Below, piece after piece: positions 9,312 to 19,044 of a DNA stretch of 64,000 nucleotides. A model generated the notes under the pieces. It was not told the DNA's origin. It worked only from the letters and a program-made list of their open reading frames with translations, and did not search any database. The stretch is from Methanobrevibacter sp. GTDB lineage: Archaea; Methanobacteriota; Methanobacteria; Methanobacteriales; Methanobacteriaceae. A program made the translations under genes and the position numbers. Within the stretch, counting starts at the first letter, position 1; the number at the start of each line of letters is the position of its first letter. Where the stretch lies: NCBI RefSeq assembly GCF_030539665.1, contig NZ_JAUNXR010000002.1, positions 62,001 to 126,000 on the forward strand, in the 5' to 3' direction.

Positions 9312-9815
9312 ATGTGGGAAAAATTAAGGGAAAAATTTGAAAAATATCCTGCCAGAATGAAGGTAGCTAAAAAGATGATCGAACTTGGATTAAGTTTGAA
9401 CGATGACGGGAAAATATATTGTGGTAACCTTAAAATAAGTGACAAGTCACTAGCTACTGCCGCCAATGTCGATAGAAGAGCAATAAAATCAACAATTGAA
9501 GTCATTCAAAACGATCCCGAATTATTCAATCTTTTTAACAACATCATGCCTGCAGGAACACTTTTAAAAAATATTGCTAAAAGTTTAAATCTCGGTGTGA
9601 TTGAAATTGAAGTGACCTCTGAAAATGAAAATATTCTTTCTGCAGTTACAAAGATAATATCTGAAAAAAAAGTAAATATCCGTCAGGCCTATGCCGAAGA
9701 CATTGAAATGGAAGAATATCCTCACTTAACCATAATTACTAATGAAATGGTTCCAGGAGACACCATAAACGAATTCTTAAAAATAAAAGGAGTAAATAGA
9801 GTTTCTATTTACTAG
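9312..9815 (+). CDS. ACT-domain predicted regulator of amino acid metabolism
   Basis: A 167-aa protein with an N-terminal helical, probably HTH-like part (about residues 1-85, including [19 protein letters not shown]) and a C-terminal ACT domain (about 93-167), which binds small ligands such as amino acids. This layout matches a conserved archaeal family predicted to regulate amino acid metabolism. The ATG at 9312 has an AAGGT site; an upstream in-frame ATG (9294) would add six residues. Its 3' end overlaps that of hypC by 4 bp, so the two genes converge. The target is unknown. Confidence 0.75.
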   Translation: MWEKLREKFEKYPARMKVAKKMIELGLSLNDDGKIYCGNLKISDKSLATAANVDRRAIKSTIEVIQNDPELFNLFNNIMPAGTLLKNIAKSLNLGVIEIEVTSENENILSAVTKIISEKKVNIRQAYAEDIEMEEYPHLTIITNEMVPGDTINEFLKIKGVNRVSIY

Positions 9816-10090
9816 TCTAACATACCGGCATCTTTTCTTGCCAGTTCCATTTCTCTATCTTCTTCTTCGAGAACTTCCATTAATTCTTCCCAAGCTTCAA
9901 GAGATTCTTTTGCTGCTTCCTCGGTTAATTTTTCAATAGCATAACCTGCATGTATTAACACATAATCGCCTATTTCAACATCAGGTAACAAACTTATTTT
10001 TGCTTCTTGTCTTACCCCTCCAAAATCAGCAAATAAACATCCTTCTTCTTTATTTATCTCTACTACTTGAGCAGGTGCTGCAATACACAT
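9812..10090 (-). CDS. hypC: Hydrogenase maturation chaperone HypC
   Basis: HypC works with HypD to build and carry the Fe(CN)2CO unit into [NiFe] hydrogenases, central to hydrogenotrophic methanogenesis. The N terminus MCIAAPA gives the essential Cys2 after Met removal, and [15 protein letters not shown] (about residues 41-55) is the second signature. At 92 aa it is somewhat longer than bacterial HypC (about 75-90) because of an acidic C-terminal helix. An AAGGAGG site precedes the ATG. It is not next to other hyp genes here. Confidence 0.93.
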   Translation of the reverse strand: MCIAAPAQVVEINKEEGCLFADFGGVRQEAKISLLPDVEIGDYVLIHAGYAIEKLTEEAAKESLEAWEELMEVLEEEDREMELARKDAGMLD

Positions 10091-10185
10091 GATTTAATCC
10101 TCCTTAAAAATAGTTTGAAAAACAAAATATTATTATAAACTATATAAATAGATTATATATAAAATTATCTAAATGTGGTGAATAA

Positions 10186-11487
10186 ATGAAAAATATAGTA
10201 ATAGGTTCAGGACCTGCCGGAAGACTTGGATCACTTGAGCTTGGAAAATTAGGTGAAGAAGTTCTATTAATTGAAAAAAACCATATTGCAGGAACCTGCT
10301 TGAATGAAGGATGCATGGTTATTTGTGCATTGACAGACATTACAAAATATATTGAAACAAATAACAGATTCAATGCCCTTGGATTTGTCAAAAGCCAGCT
10401 TGACATTTCATATGAAAAGATTACTGAAAAAATAATTGAAACCCAGAAAAAGCTTAGAAAATTAAACCAGATGGAAAATGAAAGTGTTGGAAATACAATA
10501 ATATATGGAGAGGCCAGCGTCGAAGGAGAAAATGTCATTGTAAATGGTGAAAGTTTCAGTTATGAAAAGCTTCTAATAGCTACTGGAGCAAGGCCATTCA
10601 TACCGGACATTCCAGGAGCCGAATACGGCCTTACAAACAAGGACATTTTGAAAATCGATTCTATTCCCAAAAAGCTAGTGATAATCGGCGGAGGAATAAT
10701 AGCCTGTGAAATAGCGAACATCTATGCAAAGCTTGGAAGTGAAGTGACAATACTTGCAAGAAGCGGATTTCTAAAGGACATAAACGATTCAGCCATAAAC
10801 AAATACATTCTGGAAAATTTAATTCCTGAAGTGAAAGTCTATGAAAATGTGGATGTTTGCAAGATTACCAAAAATAGCGTCATAACTTCAACTGGGGAAA
10901 AATTTGAGGGAACTGCATTTTTTGCAACTGGAAGAGTTGCCAACTCTGAAATTGTTAAGGACGTTGTGGAATTAAATCCAAATGGAACCATAAAAGTCAA
11001 TGAGTTTATGCAAACTAGTGAAGAACACATATATGCTGCCGGAGATGTTACTGGAGGATATCAACTAACACCAGTAGCGAGAAAAGAAGGAATATGTGCC
11101 ACTAGAAACATGGCTGGGTATGCAAATAAAATAAGCTACGATGATATTCCTCAAGCGTTGACATTGAATCTTGAAGTCAGTTTTGTTGAAGATAAAAACA
11201 TACCTGAAAACGCTGAAATTGTAGACATTGCAATACCTGGAATAGCCGGACCTGGAATATTCTGGAATATTCTAACAGGAGATACTGGAATGGCAAAGAT
11301 ATCCTTTGATGCAAATGAAAATAAAATCAAAAAAATAGCTACCATATCCCCATCATCAGGAGACGACATAGCTTATCTATCATACTTAATGAGAGAAAAC
11401 TATGATTTGGACGATTATGCTGACTTTATAGAGGTACATCCGTCAACTGATACAAACTATAAAATAATAAAAAATATGTGGTTATGA
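10186..11487 (+). CDS. FAD/NAD(P) disulfide oxidoreductase, dihydrolipoamide-dehydrogenase-like
   Basis: A 433-aa flavoprotein of the pyridine nucleotide-disulfide oxidoreductase family. It has an FAD-binding GSGPAG (residues 7-12), a redox-active pair Cys38 and Cys43 in GTCLNEGC, a second Rossmann motif GGGIIACEIA near residue 169, an AAGDVTG motif, and a C-terminal HPSTDTN matching the catalytic His-Pro region of lipoamide dehydrogenases. It is about 30 residues shorter than typical enzymes. No 2-oxoacid dehydrogenase genes are nearby, so its disulfide substrate is unknown. A GGTG site lies before the ATG. Confidence 0.82.
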   Translation: MKNIVIGSGPAGRLGSLELGKLGEEVLLIEKNHIAGTCLNEGCMVICALTDITKYIETNNRFNALGFVKSQLDISYEKITEKIIETQKKLRKLNQMENESVGNTIIYGEASVEGENVIVNGESFSYEKLLIATGARPFIPDIPGAEYGLTNKDILKIDSIPKKLVIIGGGIIACEIANIYAKLGSEVTILARSGFLKDINDSAINKYILENLIPEVKVYENVDVCKITKNSVITSTGEKFEGTAFFATGRVANSEIVKDVVELNPNGTIKVNEFMQTSEEHIYAAGDVTGGYQLTPVARKEGICATRNMAGYANKISYDDIPQALTLNLEVSFVEDKNIPENAEIVDIAIPGIAGPGIFWNILTGDTGMAKISFDANENKIKKIATISPSSGDDIAYLSYLMRENYDLDDYADFIEVHPSTDTNYKIIKNMWL

Positions 11488-11495
11488 AAAAACCA

Positions 11496-12545
11496 TTATT
11501 TTTTTACTTTTTCTATTATTCTTTCCGCTAAAAGATCTTGAGAAATAGCTATGTCTGCAGAATATTTTTTACATCCTGCCCTAAGATCATCAGCAATATC
11601 CAAAGCCTCTTTTATCTTATCATTCAAGTTATAAACTTCGGCTTCTATTGTAGCGCCCTTGAATACCTCTTCCATATTGTGATATCTTCCCCATTTAATT
11701 CTTGTAAGGGAAATGCTAGGAACCTCACAGGCCACCGCTTCCTGAATGGTTAAACCATCATCAGTTACAACAGCCAAATCAATATAATCAAATAAATCAG
11801 ATAACCAGTTGATATAACCCAGATAGATGATATTTTCATTCAGGTTATCCAAATAATCATCATGCAATGGAAGACCTATTAAAACCAAATTATAATCATC
11901 AGTCAATTCTGCAAAGTTATTGGCGCCTTCAATCATTCCTTTAAATATTGAAGATCCTGAAGAGAACAAAATGGTTCTTTTATTTTCATCAAATTTCTTC
12001 TCTTCCCTTAATTTTTCCAAAGCTTTATTTTTATCTCCCTTAACAAGACCATGGTTTACAGGGAAATAGGTTTTTGAAACACCTTTTGGGAGATTTTCAT
12101 GTTTATAAAGGTTTGCTTCAGGCAAAACAAAACACGGATTGAATTTTGTACAGACTTTTGTATCCAAAGGAGTACAAATAATGGAAGCTGCTGGCTTGCC
12201 TGCCAATTTGGCGCCAACTGAACCTACAATAGCTCCTCCACCAATAACTCCTAAAACAAAGTCCACATCAAGTTTTTTAATAAGCTTTCTGATTTCAAAT
12301 GTTGCATTAATCATTTTAAAAGCTGCCTTAATTGCTGATTTTTTTGTTGCAACAAAACCCCCTGCAACGGGAATTGAAATCTTGTGCCATGAATAACCAT
12401 TATTTTTAAATAAAATTCCTGGAGCTGATTTATCAAGAGCTATTTCACATTCAACACCCTGTTTTTCAAGTGCTTTAATAGTGTTTAAAGCTATAGAAGC
12501 ATCCCCACCAAGACCTCTACCAGTAATAACAACTAACGCCTTCAT
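11496..12545 (-). CDS. MurG-like glycosyltransferase (probable pseudomurein pathway)
   Basis: A 349-aa GT-B (family 28-like) glycosyltransferase resembling MurG. It has an N-terminal glycine-rich loop ITGRGLGGDASIAL (residues 7-20), a second GGGAIVGSVGAKLAG stretch (about 101-115), and a C-terminal sugar-nucleotide region VVTDDGLTIQEAVACEVPSIS (split, about 258-278). Its partner gene 9 bp upstream is MraY-like, and such pairs are linked to pseudomurein precursor synthesis in Methanobacteriales. It probably transfers a sugar onto the lipid-linked precursor at the cytoplasmic membrane face. Confidence 0.72.
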   Translation of the reverse strand: MKALVVITGRGLGGDASIALNTIKALEKQGVECEIALDKSAPGILFKNNGYSWHKISIPVAGGFVATKKSAIKAAFKMINATFEIRKLIKKLDVDFVLGVIGGGAIVGSVGAKLAGKPAASIICTPLDTKVCTKFNPCFVLPEANLYKHENLPKGVSKTYFPVNHGLVKGDKNKALEKLREEKKFDENKRTILFSSGSSIFKGMIEGANNFAELTDDYNLVLIGLPLHDDYLDNLNENIIYLGYINWLSDLFDYIDLAVVTDDGLTIQEAVACEVPSISLTRIKWGRYHNMEEVFKGATIEAEVYNLNDKIKEALDIADDLRAGCKKYSADIAISQDLLAERIIEKVKK

Positions 12546-12554
12546 AGAATCCCT

Positions 12555-13526
12555 CTATAATTTACCTAATCTTACTTTATTGTTGTTAGAACGTCTGTTT
12601 GAAATGAAATTTGCATTTCTTGATGCATACGGATTGAATAACAATCTTCTGAATCCTAACATTATCAATATTGGATTTCTGACAACATACTGAGTGTCTT
12701 TCAAAATCAATTTTCTCAATAGATCTCCAAGGCCTCCACCAGTCAATACATCCATGAAGAAATCTCCAAATGTTGGATTTTTAATGCCCAGATTTCTTGA
12801 AAGGAATGGTCTTAGAGTACTTCTCCTTACGAATGCTGTAAGAGCAGTGGTTATTAATCCTAAGACAATAACTCCAACCAAACCTCCGAGCAAGTAGAAT
12901 GAAATACCCAATGCAATTGCAAATGAATGATTTCCGACTTCCCCAAGCATTATCTTTCCTGAGAAATCCAATGGACAGTATCCTAAACATACTATTAACA
13001 ATACCAATGGAGTATAGAATGCAGGAAGCTCATTAACAGGAGGTACGCCGAAAGCTACCATTAGAATAATAGTGACTAAAGACATTATGATTGTAATCAT
13101 ACAGGTTGTACCTGGCTGCATATCTGAAATATTGATTGGCTGAATTAAAAGTGCAATGAAAATTGCTGCAAATCCCAAATCCAAATAGAATCCCGCAATC
13201 ATCACCAAAATCATACCTATTCCTCTTGCGAGCTGACCCCATTCAATTGAAATAGATGCGATTCTTTGACGTCCTAAAATATCATCAAATAGTGCAAAAA
13301 CCCCTATGATTAAAATTAGACTATTGTATCCAGGCAAGAAGTAAAAACATAAAATTAAAAATGGAACTATTCCTATAGCTCTTGGAATTCCTCCCCTTAC
13401 ATTAGGATATAGGTTTCCCAAGTACCCCCTATTACCTAAATATCTAAATACCATTGTTAAAGCCACTGTACCTAAAGCGGATAAAATGAATATATAGATA
13501 AATACAATAACCATTGATTCATACAT
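12555..13526 (-). CDS. MraY-like phospho-sugar transferase (probable pseudomurein pathway)
   Basis: A 323-aa polytopic membrane protein of the MraY/WecA (GT4) superfamily, which loads a phospho-sugar onto a polyprenyl phosphate. About nine to ten hydrophobic segments are visible; FALFDDILGRQR (about residues 75-86) fits the catalytic Asp-Asp motif, and the loop LGIKNPTFGDFFMDVLTGG follows near the C terminus. I chose the ATG at 13526, which has a GTGAT site, over GTG at 13535. It lies 9 bp before the MurG-like gene, so the two form an operon. Substrate by inference only. Confidence 0.72.
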   Translation of the reverse strand: MYESMVIVFIYIFILSALGTVALTMVFRYLGNRGYLGNLYPNVRGGIPRAIGIVPFLILCFYFLPGYNSLILIIGVFALFDDILGRQRIASISIEWGQLARGIGMILVMIAGFYLDLGFAAIFIALLIQPINISDMQPGTTCMITIIMSLVTIILMVAFGVPPVNELPAFYTPLVLLIVCLGYCPLDFSGKIMLGEVGNHSFAIALGISFYLLGGLVGVIVLGLITTALTAFVRRSTLRPFLSRNLGIKNPTFGDFFMDVLTGGGLGDLLRKLILKDTQYVVRNPILIMLGFRRLLFNPYASRNANFISNRRSNNNKVRLGKL

Positions 13527-13592
13527 AATTATCACGAAATAAAAAATAAAATTCTATTAAAATAATATTATAGCATTAATATTATATATAAT

Positions 13593-14654
13593 TTAAGAAA
13601 TTGCATATCTCAAAATTGCAGCAACTCCTCCTAAAGATTCCAATTGTTGTCCACCTTCATGTTCGGAACTTATGACCACAACTTCACCACTCATATTTTC
13701 AACAATTTCCATGATGCTCTCCAGATTGTTTTTAGGAATTTCCAAATCCAATACAAGCAATTTTTCAACAGCACCCATATTTACTGCATCCTTTGTTTGT
13801 TGAAGGCCGTAAACCACTTTTGAAGAATTTTTAGCAATGTTGGTGAGTAGATCGTTTACTGCCATTATTTCATTGGCAACCCTATTTTCCACAGTTAGTT
13901 TTTCCACTGTTCCCTTTTTAATCACTTCACCAATACCTACCCTTCCCCCAGTGCCTATGTTTTCAACAATGGACTTTTTAGCCAGATCTTTATATTTGTC
14001 TTTTAGAAAGTCATAAAAATCATTCTTAACGAAACCAGGACCTGCAACGATTATGTTTTGAATGTCATCAAATTTTAGAATTGCGTCAACGATTTTTTGA
14101 TAGAACTGTAGAATGTTCTTATTTCTGTTCTTATCGATTATGCGCTTACCTGAAACAGAACCGTTAATCGGGCCGTAATACTCTATTCCAAATTGTCTGA
14201 TAAGGCCCAATGTGGCAGTGTCATCTTCAAGAACCACTATGATTGCAGATAACTTTTTAGAAGATTCAATAGCTTGATTGACCCTTTTTATAGCATACTT
14301 TGACCATTTGTCCTTTTTAATTATAAGTGGAGTATTCAACTTAACCTCCAAGGTGTGGTGAGATCCTAATGGAATCAAATCTTCAGGACCCCTTGTAATT
14401 ACCCCTGTCAATCTTAATTTACCAGTGAATATATGAAAACTTATACTTTCAACTTCGATACCTAAGAAAAATGTTTTTTTGACACCCCTGTCGCTTCTTA
14501 GCTTATCCCCAGTATTGTCCTGTATACGTCTTGTTGTTTTAGAAGAAACATTGTCCCCAACTTCAACAATGTGTGAAAGATGCCATAAGTCATCTAATGT
14601 TTCGGGAAGTAGCTCCATCATTCCTTCTTTTTTGTCTTGTTTTAAAATTTTCAT
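13593..14654 (-). CDS. pelA: Pelota (mRNA surveillance / ribosome rescue factor)
   Basis: aPelota recognises stalled ribosomes with an empty A site and, with the GTPase aEF1A and ABCE1, splits them. The 353-aa protein has the Sm-like N domain (about residues 1-130, with ETLDDLWHLSHIVEVGD), a central eRF1-like domain (about 130-255) lacking the GGQ hydrolysis motif, as expected, and a C-terminal domain ending SEHEGGQQLESLGGVAAILRY. It is separated from the MraY-like gene by 66 bp and is divergent from tyrA. Confidence 0.94.
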   Translation of the reverse strand: MKILKQDKKEGMMELLPETLDDLWHLSHIVEVGDNVSSKTTRRIQDNTGDKLRSDRGVKKTFFLGIEVESISFHIFTGKLRLTGVITRGPEDLIPLGSHHTLEVKLNTPLIIKKDKWSKYAIKRVNQAIESSKKLSAIIVVLEDDTATLGLIRQFGIEYYGPINGSVSGKRIIDKNRNKNILQFYQKIVDAILKFDDIQNIIVAGPGFVKNDFYDFLKDKYKDLAKKSIVENIGTGGRVGIGEVIKKGTVEKLTVENRVANEIMAVNDLLTNIAKNSSKVVYGLQQTKDAVNMGAVEKLLVLDLEIPKNNLESIMEIVENMSGEVVVISSEHEGGQQLESLGGVAAILRYAIS

Positions 14655-14720
14655 AATCTCACTAATTATATGGTTGCTAATTATATATAATACTTAAAAT
14701 TAAAAATAATTAATGATAAC

Positions 14721-16022
14721 ATGAATATTGGAATAATTGGTGGGACCGATGGTCTTGGAAAAACAATAATAACATACTTACATGATGAATTTGACGTAGC
14801 TATAAGTGGTAGGGATCACCAGAAAGGTGAAAAGGTAGCAAACATGTATGATGTTGACTATTATGAATCTAATACCGAACTGGCTGAAAATAGCGATATT
14901 GTAATTGTTTCCGTTCCCATAAATTTTACACCATCCGTAATAAGAGAAGTTGCGCCCTATATGCAGGAGGGTTCACTTTTAGTTGATGTAACTTCAGTAA
15001 AAGAAGAACCCAGCAAGGTAATGGCGGAATCATTGCCTGACACTGTAGATTATATTCCAACTCACCCTATATTCGGACCTAGAACCGTCAATTTGGACAA
15101 CCAAGTTATTGTTCTTACCCCTATTGAAAAAGGACCATGGTACGAAAAGGTCTACAATTTCCTCAAAAGCAAAAATATGGAGATTATTGAAACCACTCCA
15201 GAAAAGCACGATGAAATGATGGGAATTGTGCAGGTTCTAACTCATTTTTCATTCATCTGTTCCGCTTCAGCAATGGAAAAATTAAAAGTGAAAATCAGCG
15301 AAACAGAAGACTTTGAAAGTCCCATCTACAATCTGATGATAGATATGATTGCGAGAATCGTATCCCAAAATCCATATTTAACCTATTTTATTCAAACTAT
15401 GAATCCTAATGGAGTAAAAATTAGAAACACCTTTGCGGATGCCGTTGTTGAACTTAAGGAAACCATCAACAATGGAGATGAAAGCACATTCGTCGAAATA
15501 GCCAATAGGGCAACTAAAAATATGGGAGATATTCAAGCGGCACTGGGTAGAAGTGACAAGGCAATCAATGCATTGAGTCATGAAAACATCATTTTAAATG
15601 AAAAGATCGGAGAGACTGTGGGACTTAAGCATATCTATTCCGGAAAGGTCCACATCGGAATTCTTGAAAAGGTCACCAAAGACACTATCTTTTTGAAGAA
15701 GGGCAATAAAACCAGGAAACTTAAGCTATCCAACATAGAAGTGTTGAGTCCTGAAGACCTTTATGAGTGGAAAATAGACAACTACAACCATATTGTTGAA
15801 GACATAAGCTGTGAATTTAATAAGCGCGTAAACTTGGAAATTATTCTGGAAACCATAAAAAACATTGAAAACATCATTTCATTTTCAATAATTGACATTT
15901 ATACAGGACCACAAATCCAAGATGACCATATAAGCATTACATTCAAGATTACTGCACTTTATAAAGAAGCCATCGAAAAGGCAAAAGAAATATTAACCGG
16001 TTTTGGTGGAGTTATAAGATAG
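14721..16022 (+). CDS. tyrA: Prephenate dehydrogenase with C-terminal extension
   Basis: Converts prephenate to 4-hydroxyphenylpyruvate in tyrosine synthesis. The Rossmann motif GIIGGTDGLG is at residues 4-13, and the catalytic His region THPIFGP follows at about 115-121. The dehydrogenase part ends near residue 290. The remaining 140 or so residues are an extension; its last 70 resemble a ferredoxin-like (FDX-ACB type) fold with DDHISITFKITALYKEA. That is an inference from pattern. The next small gene starts 8 bp after the stop. Confidence 0.88.
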   Translation: MNIGIIGGTDGLGKTIITYLHDEFDVAISGRDHQKGEKVANMYDVDYYESNTELAENSDIVIVSVPINFTPSVIREVAPYMQEGSLLVDVTSVKEEPSKVMAESLPDTVDYIPTHPIFGPRTVNLDNQVIVLTPIEKGPWYEKVYNFLKSKNMEIIETTPEKHDEMMGIVQVLTHFSFICSASAMEKLKVKISETEDFESPIYNLMIDMIARIVSQNPYLTYFIQTMNPNGVKIRNTFADAVVELKETINNGDESTFVEIANRATKNMGDIQAALGRSDKAINALSHENIILNEKIGETVGLKHIYSGKVHIGILEKVTKDTIFLKKGNKTRKLKLSNIEVLSPEDLYEWKIDNYNHIVEDISCEFNKRVNLEIILETIKNIENIISFSIIDIYTGPQIQDDHISITFKITALYKEAIEKAKEILTGFGGVIR

Positions 16023-16030
16023 TGATAAGT

Positions 16031-16273
16031 ATGGAGAAAAATCAAATAAAAGCAAAAGGATTTTCAAATGGCAGGGAAGTATATGTTGATCTGATCTATA
16101 ACGATGATGGAACTGTATGTAGCAAATATGGAGACAGGATGCTTTGCACATGTACAGGCAGAACAGGAGATACGGCCACCCAATTCGTTTATGATGGAGA
16201 TAAAGTTTATTGTCCCTCATGCAATCGTACACTTGAAGTTGTGGAAACTTATGAAGATTCCACACAAAACTAA
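16031..16273 (+). CDS. Small zinc-ribbon-like protein, unknown function
   Basis: An 80-aa protein with cysteines CTC and, about 25 residues later, CPSC, plus one more Cys before them. This could bind one zinc or iron. The start is either the ATG at 16031 or the GTG at 16024-2 bp upstream (16022), which overlaps the tyrA stop; both place it directly behind tyrA. I do not recognise a family. Composition is soluble and it has no membrane segment. Confidence 0.65.
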   Translation: MEKNQIKAKGFSNGREVYVDLIYNDDGTVCSKYGDRMLCTCTGRTGDTATQFVYDGDKVYCPSCNRTLEVVETYEDSTQN

Positions 16274-16536
16274 TTTTTTTATTTCGGGTTAAGATTAAAA
16301 TGTTTTGTTTTAAAATATACGAACAATATTATTTTTTTTAAAAATACCCTAGATTAAACAATATACCCCATAAGCATCATCAAATCATCAGATAAATGAA
16401 AACTTATTTTAACATCTTAAAAATTAAAAAATAAAGTAAAATATAATTTTTTAACAAAAAACAAGATTTCTAATAAAGATTTTAAAAATAGTATAAATAG
16501 AAACATTTATATATGATGAAAACATAGTATATAAAT

Positions 16537-16555
16537 GTAGCTACAAAATAGCTAC
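16537..16555. repeat. Perfect 7-bp inverted repeat with CAAAA loop
   Basis: GTAGCTA and TAGCTAC flank CAAAA. It begins about 25-30 bp downstream of a TATA box, so it would sit at the 5' end of any transcript from that promoter, or could be an operator there. Confidence 0.6.
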
Positions 16556-16681
16556 TGTTACGATTAAAAAATTATTCATAACAATATTTATTTTTACTGT
16601 ATTTTAACTTTTTAAACATGATTTTGCTAGTAGATAATAGTTCGTTTTAATATAATAAAACAAACAAAATCAAACGAAAAC

Positions 16682-16689
16682 TTTATAAA
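16682..16689 (+). promoter_or_regulatory. TATA box, proximal promoter of cdc48
   Basis: TTTATAAA preceded by the purine-rich CGAAAAC, a BRE-like context, and 47 bp before the ATG. A GGAG ribosome binding site (16724-16727) follows. Confidence 0.6.
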
Positions 16690-16736
16690 AGATAACAACA
16701 TTTAATAATAAGTGATATTACAAGGAGACTGATATA

Positions 16737-18929
16737 ATGGTAAAAGATGAAATGACTTTAAAAGTTGCAGAATCAATCTCTCAAAGAGATATCGGACATG
16801 GAATCGCAAGACTCGATCCTGAAGTAATGAACGAGATGGGATTACAAGAAGGAGATCTCATAGAGGTTATTGGAGACAGAAAAACAGCAGCTATCGTAGC
16901 TGCATCCCAAACCGACATAGGTTTAGGAGTAATTAGAATTGACGGACTTGTACGTAAAAATGCTGGTGCATCAATTGGCCAAGAAGTTTTAATTAAGAAA
17001 ACCAAAGCAATTGAAGCTAAAAAAGTAGTTCTTGCACCAATCGAAAATAACATAAAAGTACAAGGTGACGTACGCAGCTTATTTGCAGGAAAAGTAATGG
17101 TACAAGGTGACATCATTACCTCCCAAGTAAGAAGCAGACCAAGATCAATGGGAATGGGTTTTGACAGTTTATTCGATAACTTCATGGACTTTTCACCAAT
17201 GACTGAAATCAAATTTGCAGTAGTTTCAACAAACCCTGCAGGTATTGTAATTGTTGGAGAAAACACCGAAGTAGAAGTTAAAGAAGAACCAGTAGACGTT
17301 GCAAGCATTGACGGTGTAAGCAACCTTCTTGATGTAACTTACGAAGATATCGGTGGACTTAAAGAGGAAGTTAAAAAAGTAAGAGAAATGATTGAAATTC
17401 CTCTTAAAAGACCAGAATTATTTGAAAAATTAGGTATTACCCCTCCAAAAGGAGTTTTAATGCAAGGACCACCAGGTACTGGTAAAACCTTACTCGCAAA
17501 AGCAGTAGCTAATGAAAGTGACGCACACTTCATTTCCATTGCTGGACCAGAAATCATGAGTAAATACGTAGGTGGATCTGAAGAAAACTTACGTGAAAAA
17601 TTCGAAGAAGCAGAAGCAAATGCACCTTCCATCATATTTATCGATGAATTAGACGCAATTGCACCAAACAGAGAAGACACCCAAGGTGAAGCAGAAAGAA
17701 GAACTGTAGCACAACTCCTTACCTTAATGGATGGTCTTAAATCCAGAGGACAAGTTGTAATTATTGGTGCAACCAACAGGCCAGATTCAATTGACCCTGC
17801 TTTAAGAAGACCAGGAAGATTCGATAGGGAAATTGAAATCGGAGTACCTGATGAAGAAGAAAGATTAGAAATTCTCGAAATCCACACCAGAAGCATGCCA
17901 CTTGCAGAAGATGTAGACTTAGAAGAATTCGCTAAAGTAACCCATGGTTTCGTTGGAGCTGACTTAGAATCATTATGTAGGGAAGCTGCAATGAGAGTAG
18001 TTAGAAGAATTATTCCAGATATCAAAAGCGATGAAGAAATTTCTGAAGACATTCTTAAAAAGATCATTGTTGAACCAAAAGACTTTAAAGAAGCATTAAA
18101 AGAAATTCAACCATCTGCACTTAGAGAAGTAATCGTTCAAGTACCAGATATCAAATGGGACGATATTGGTGGACTTGGAGAAGTAAAACAAGAATTACAA
18201 GAAGCTGTAGAATGGCCGTTAAGATATCCTGAAAAATTCCAAAAATTCGGTATCAGACCACCTAAAGGAACCTTACTTTACGGTATTCCAGGTACAGGTA
18301 AAACCTTACTTGCAAAAGCAGTAGCTAACGAAAGTGAAGCTAACTTTATTTCCGTAAAAGGTCCAGAATTATTATCCAAATGGGTAGGAGATTCTGAAGC
18401 GGGAGTAAGAGAAGTCTTTAGAAAAGCTAGACAAGCTGCACCAACCGTAATTTTCTTCGATGAAATCGATTCCATCGCAAGCAGCCGTAGTGGAAACGAT
18501 GGTGACAGTGGAGTTACCAAAAGAGTTGTAAACCAACTTTTAACTGAAATGGACGGTATGGAAGAATTAGAAGACGTTGCAGTCATTGCAGCTACTAACA
18601 GACCAGACATTTTAGACGCTGGACTTATGAGACCTGGAAGATTTGATAGACATATCAAAGTAGATGTTCCAAATGAAGAAGGAAGGTTAGCTATCTTTAA
18701 AGTACATACTAAAGATATGCCACTTGCAGATGATGTAGACTTAGAAAAATTAGCACAAGAAACCGAAGGCTATGTTGGTGCTGATATTGAGTCCGTATGT
18801 CGTGAAGCTGCAATGTTAACTTTAAGAGAAAATATTGATGCTAAAGAAGTAAGCAAAAAATACTTCCAAGAAGCTCTTGAAAAAGTTAAACCTTCAGATG
18901 ACGACAAAGAATTATTACAATACATGTAA
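16737..18929 (+). CDS. Cdc48/VAT AAA+ ATPase
   Basis: Hexameric unfoldase that extracts and unfolds proteins, in archaea probably for the 20S proteasome. The 730-aa protein has the N-terminal double-psi barrel domain (about 1-190), AAA domain D1 with Walker A GPPGTGKT at 244-251 and Walker B FIDELDAI at 301-308, and D2 with Walker A GIPGTGKT at 516-523 and FFDEIDSI at 573-580. The C terminus ends LLQYM, which resembles the HbYX proteasome-docking motif but has Gln where a hydrophobic residue is expected. It is monocistronic, between its own promoter and terminator. Confidence 0.96.
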   Translation: MVKDEMTLKVAESISQRDIGHGIARLDPEVMNEMGLQEGDLIEVIGDRKTAAIVAASQTDIGLGVIRIDGLVRKNAGASIGQEVLIKKTKAIEAKKVVLAPIENNIKVQGDVRSLFAGKVMVQGDIITSQVRSRPRSMGMGFDSLFDNFMDFSPMTEIKFAVVSTNPAGIVIVGENTEVEVKEEPVDVASIDGVSNLLDVTYEDIGGLKEEVKKVREMIEIPLKRPELFEKLGITPPKGVLMQGPPGTGKTLLAKAVANESDAHFISIAGPEIMSKYVGGSEENLREKFEEAEANAPSIIFIDELDAIAPNREDTQGEAERRTVAQLLTLMDGLKSRGQVVIIGATNRPDSIDPALRRPGRFDREIEIGVPDEEERLEILEIHTRSMPLAEDVDLEEFAKVTHGFVGADLESLCREAAMRVVRRIIPDIKSDEEISEDILKKIIVEPKDFKEALKEIQPSALREVIVQVPDIKWDDIGGLGEVKQELQEAVEWPLRYPEKFQKFGIRPPKGTLLYGIPGTGKTLLAKAVANESEANFISVKGPELLSKWVGDSEAGVREVFRKARQAAPTVIFFDEIDSIASSRSGNDGDSGVTKRVVNQLLTEMDGMEELEDVAVIAATNRPDILDAGLMRPGRFDRHIKVDVPNEEGRLAIFKVHTKDMPLADDVDLEKLAQETEGYVGADIESVCREAAMLTLRENIDAKEVSKKYFQEALEKVKPSDDDKELLQYM

Positions 18930-18943
18930 ATGTATAACTAAAG

Positions 18944-18970
18944 TGGAGACTTTATTGTCTCCATTTTTTT
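18944..18970 (+). terminator. Stem-loop and T7 run after cdc48
   Basis: A 7-bp perfect stem (TGGAGAC with GTCTCCA) around TTTATT, followed directly by seven T residues. Confidence 0.75.
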
Positions 18971-19044
18971 ATAAATCCAATTAATACTTTTTTTAAAAAA
19001 AATAATACTTAATTTATTATAATAAAAATAATATATACTAATTC

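Larger units (their letters stand above)
16274..16736. other. 463-bp AT-rich spacer upstream of cdc48 with two promoter-like sites
   Basis: No gene is visible. It holds one TTTATATA box (16507-16514 region), a perfect inverted repeat downstream of it, and a second TTTATAAA box close to cdc48. The long distance between the first box and the gene suggests either a structured leader or a separate short transcript. Confidence 0.5.

Noticed and set aside
17339-18067. A 242-aa minus-strand frame inside cdc48
   Set aside because: Antisense to a conserved AAA domain; no ribosome binding site and no recognisable family.
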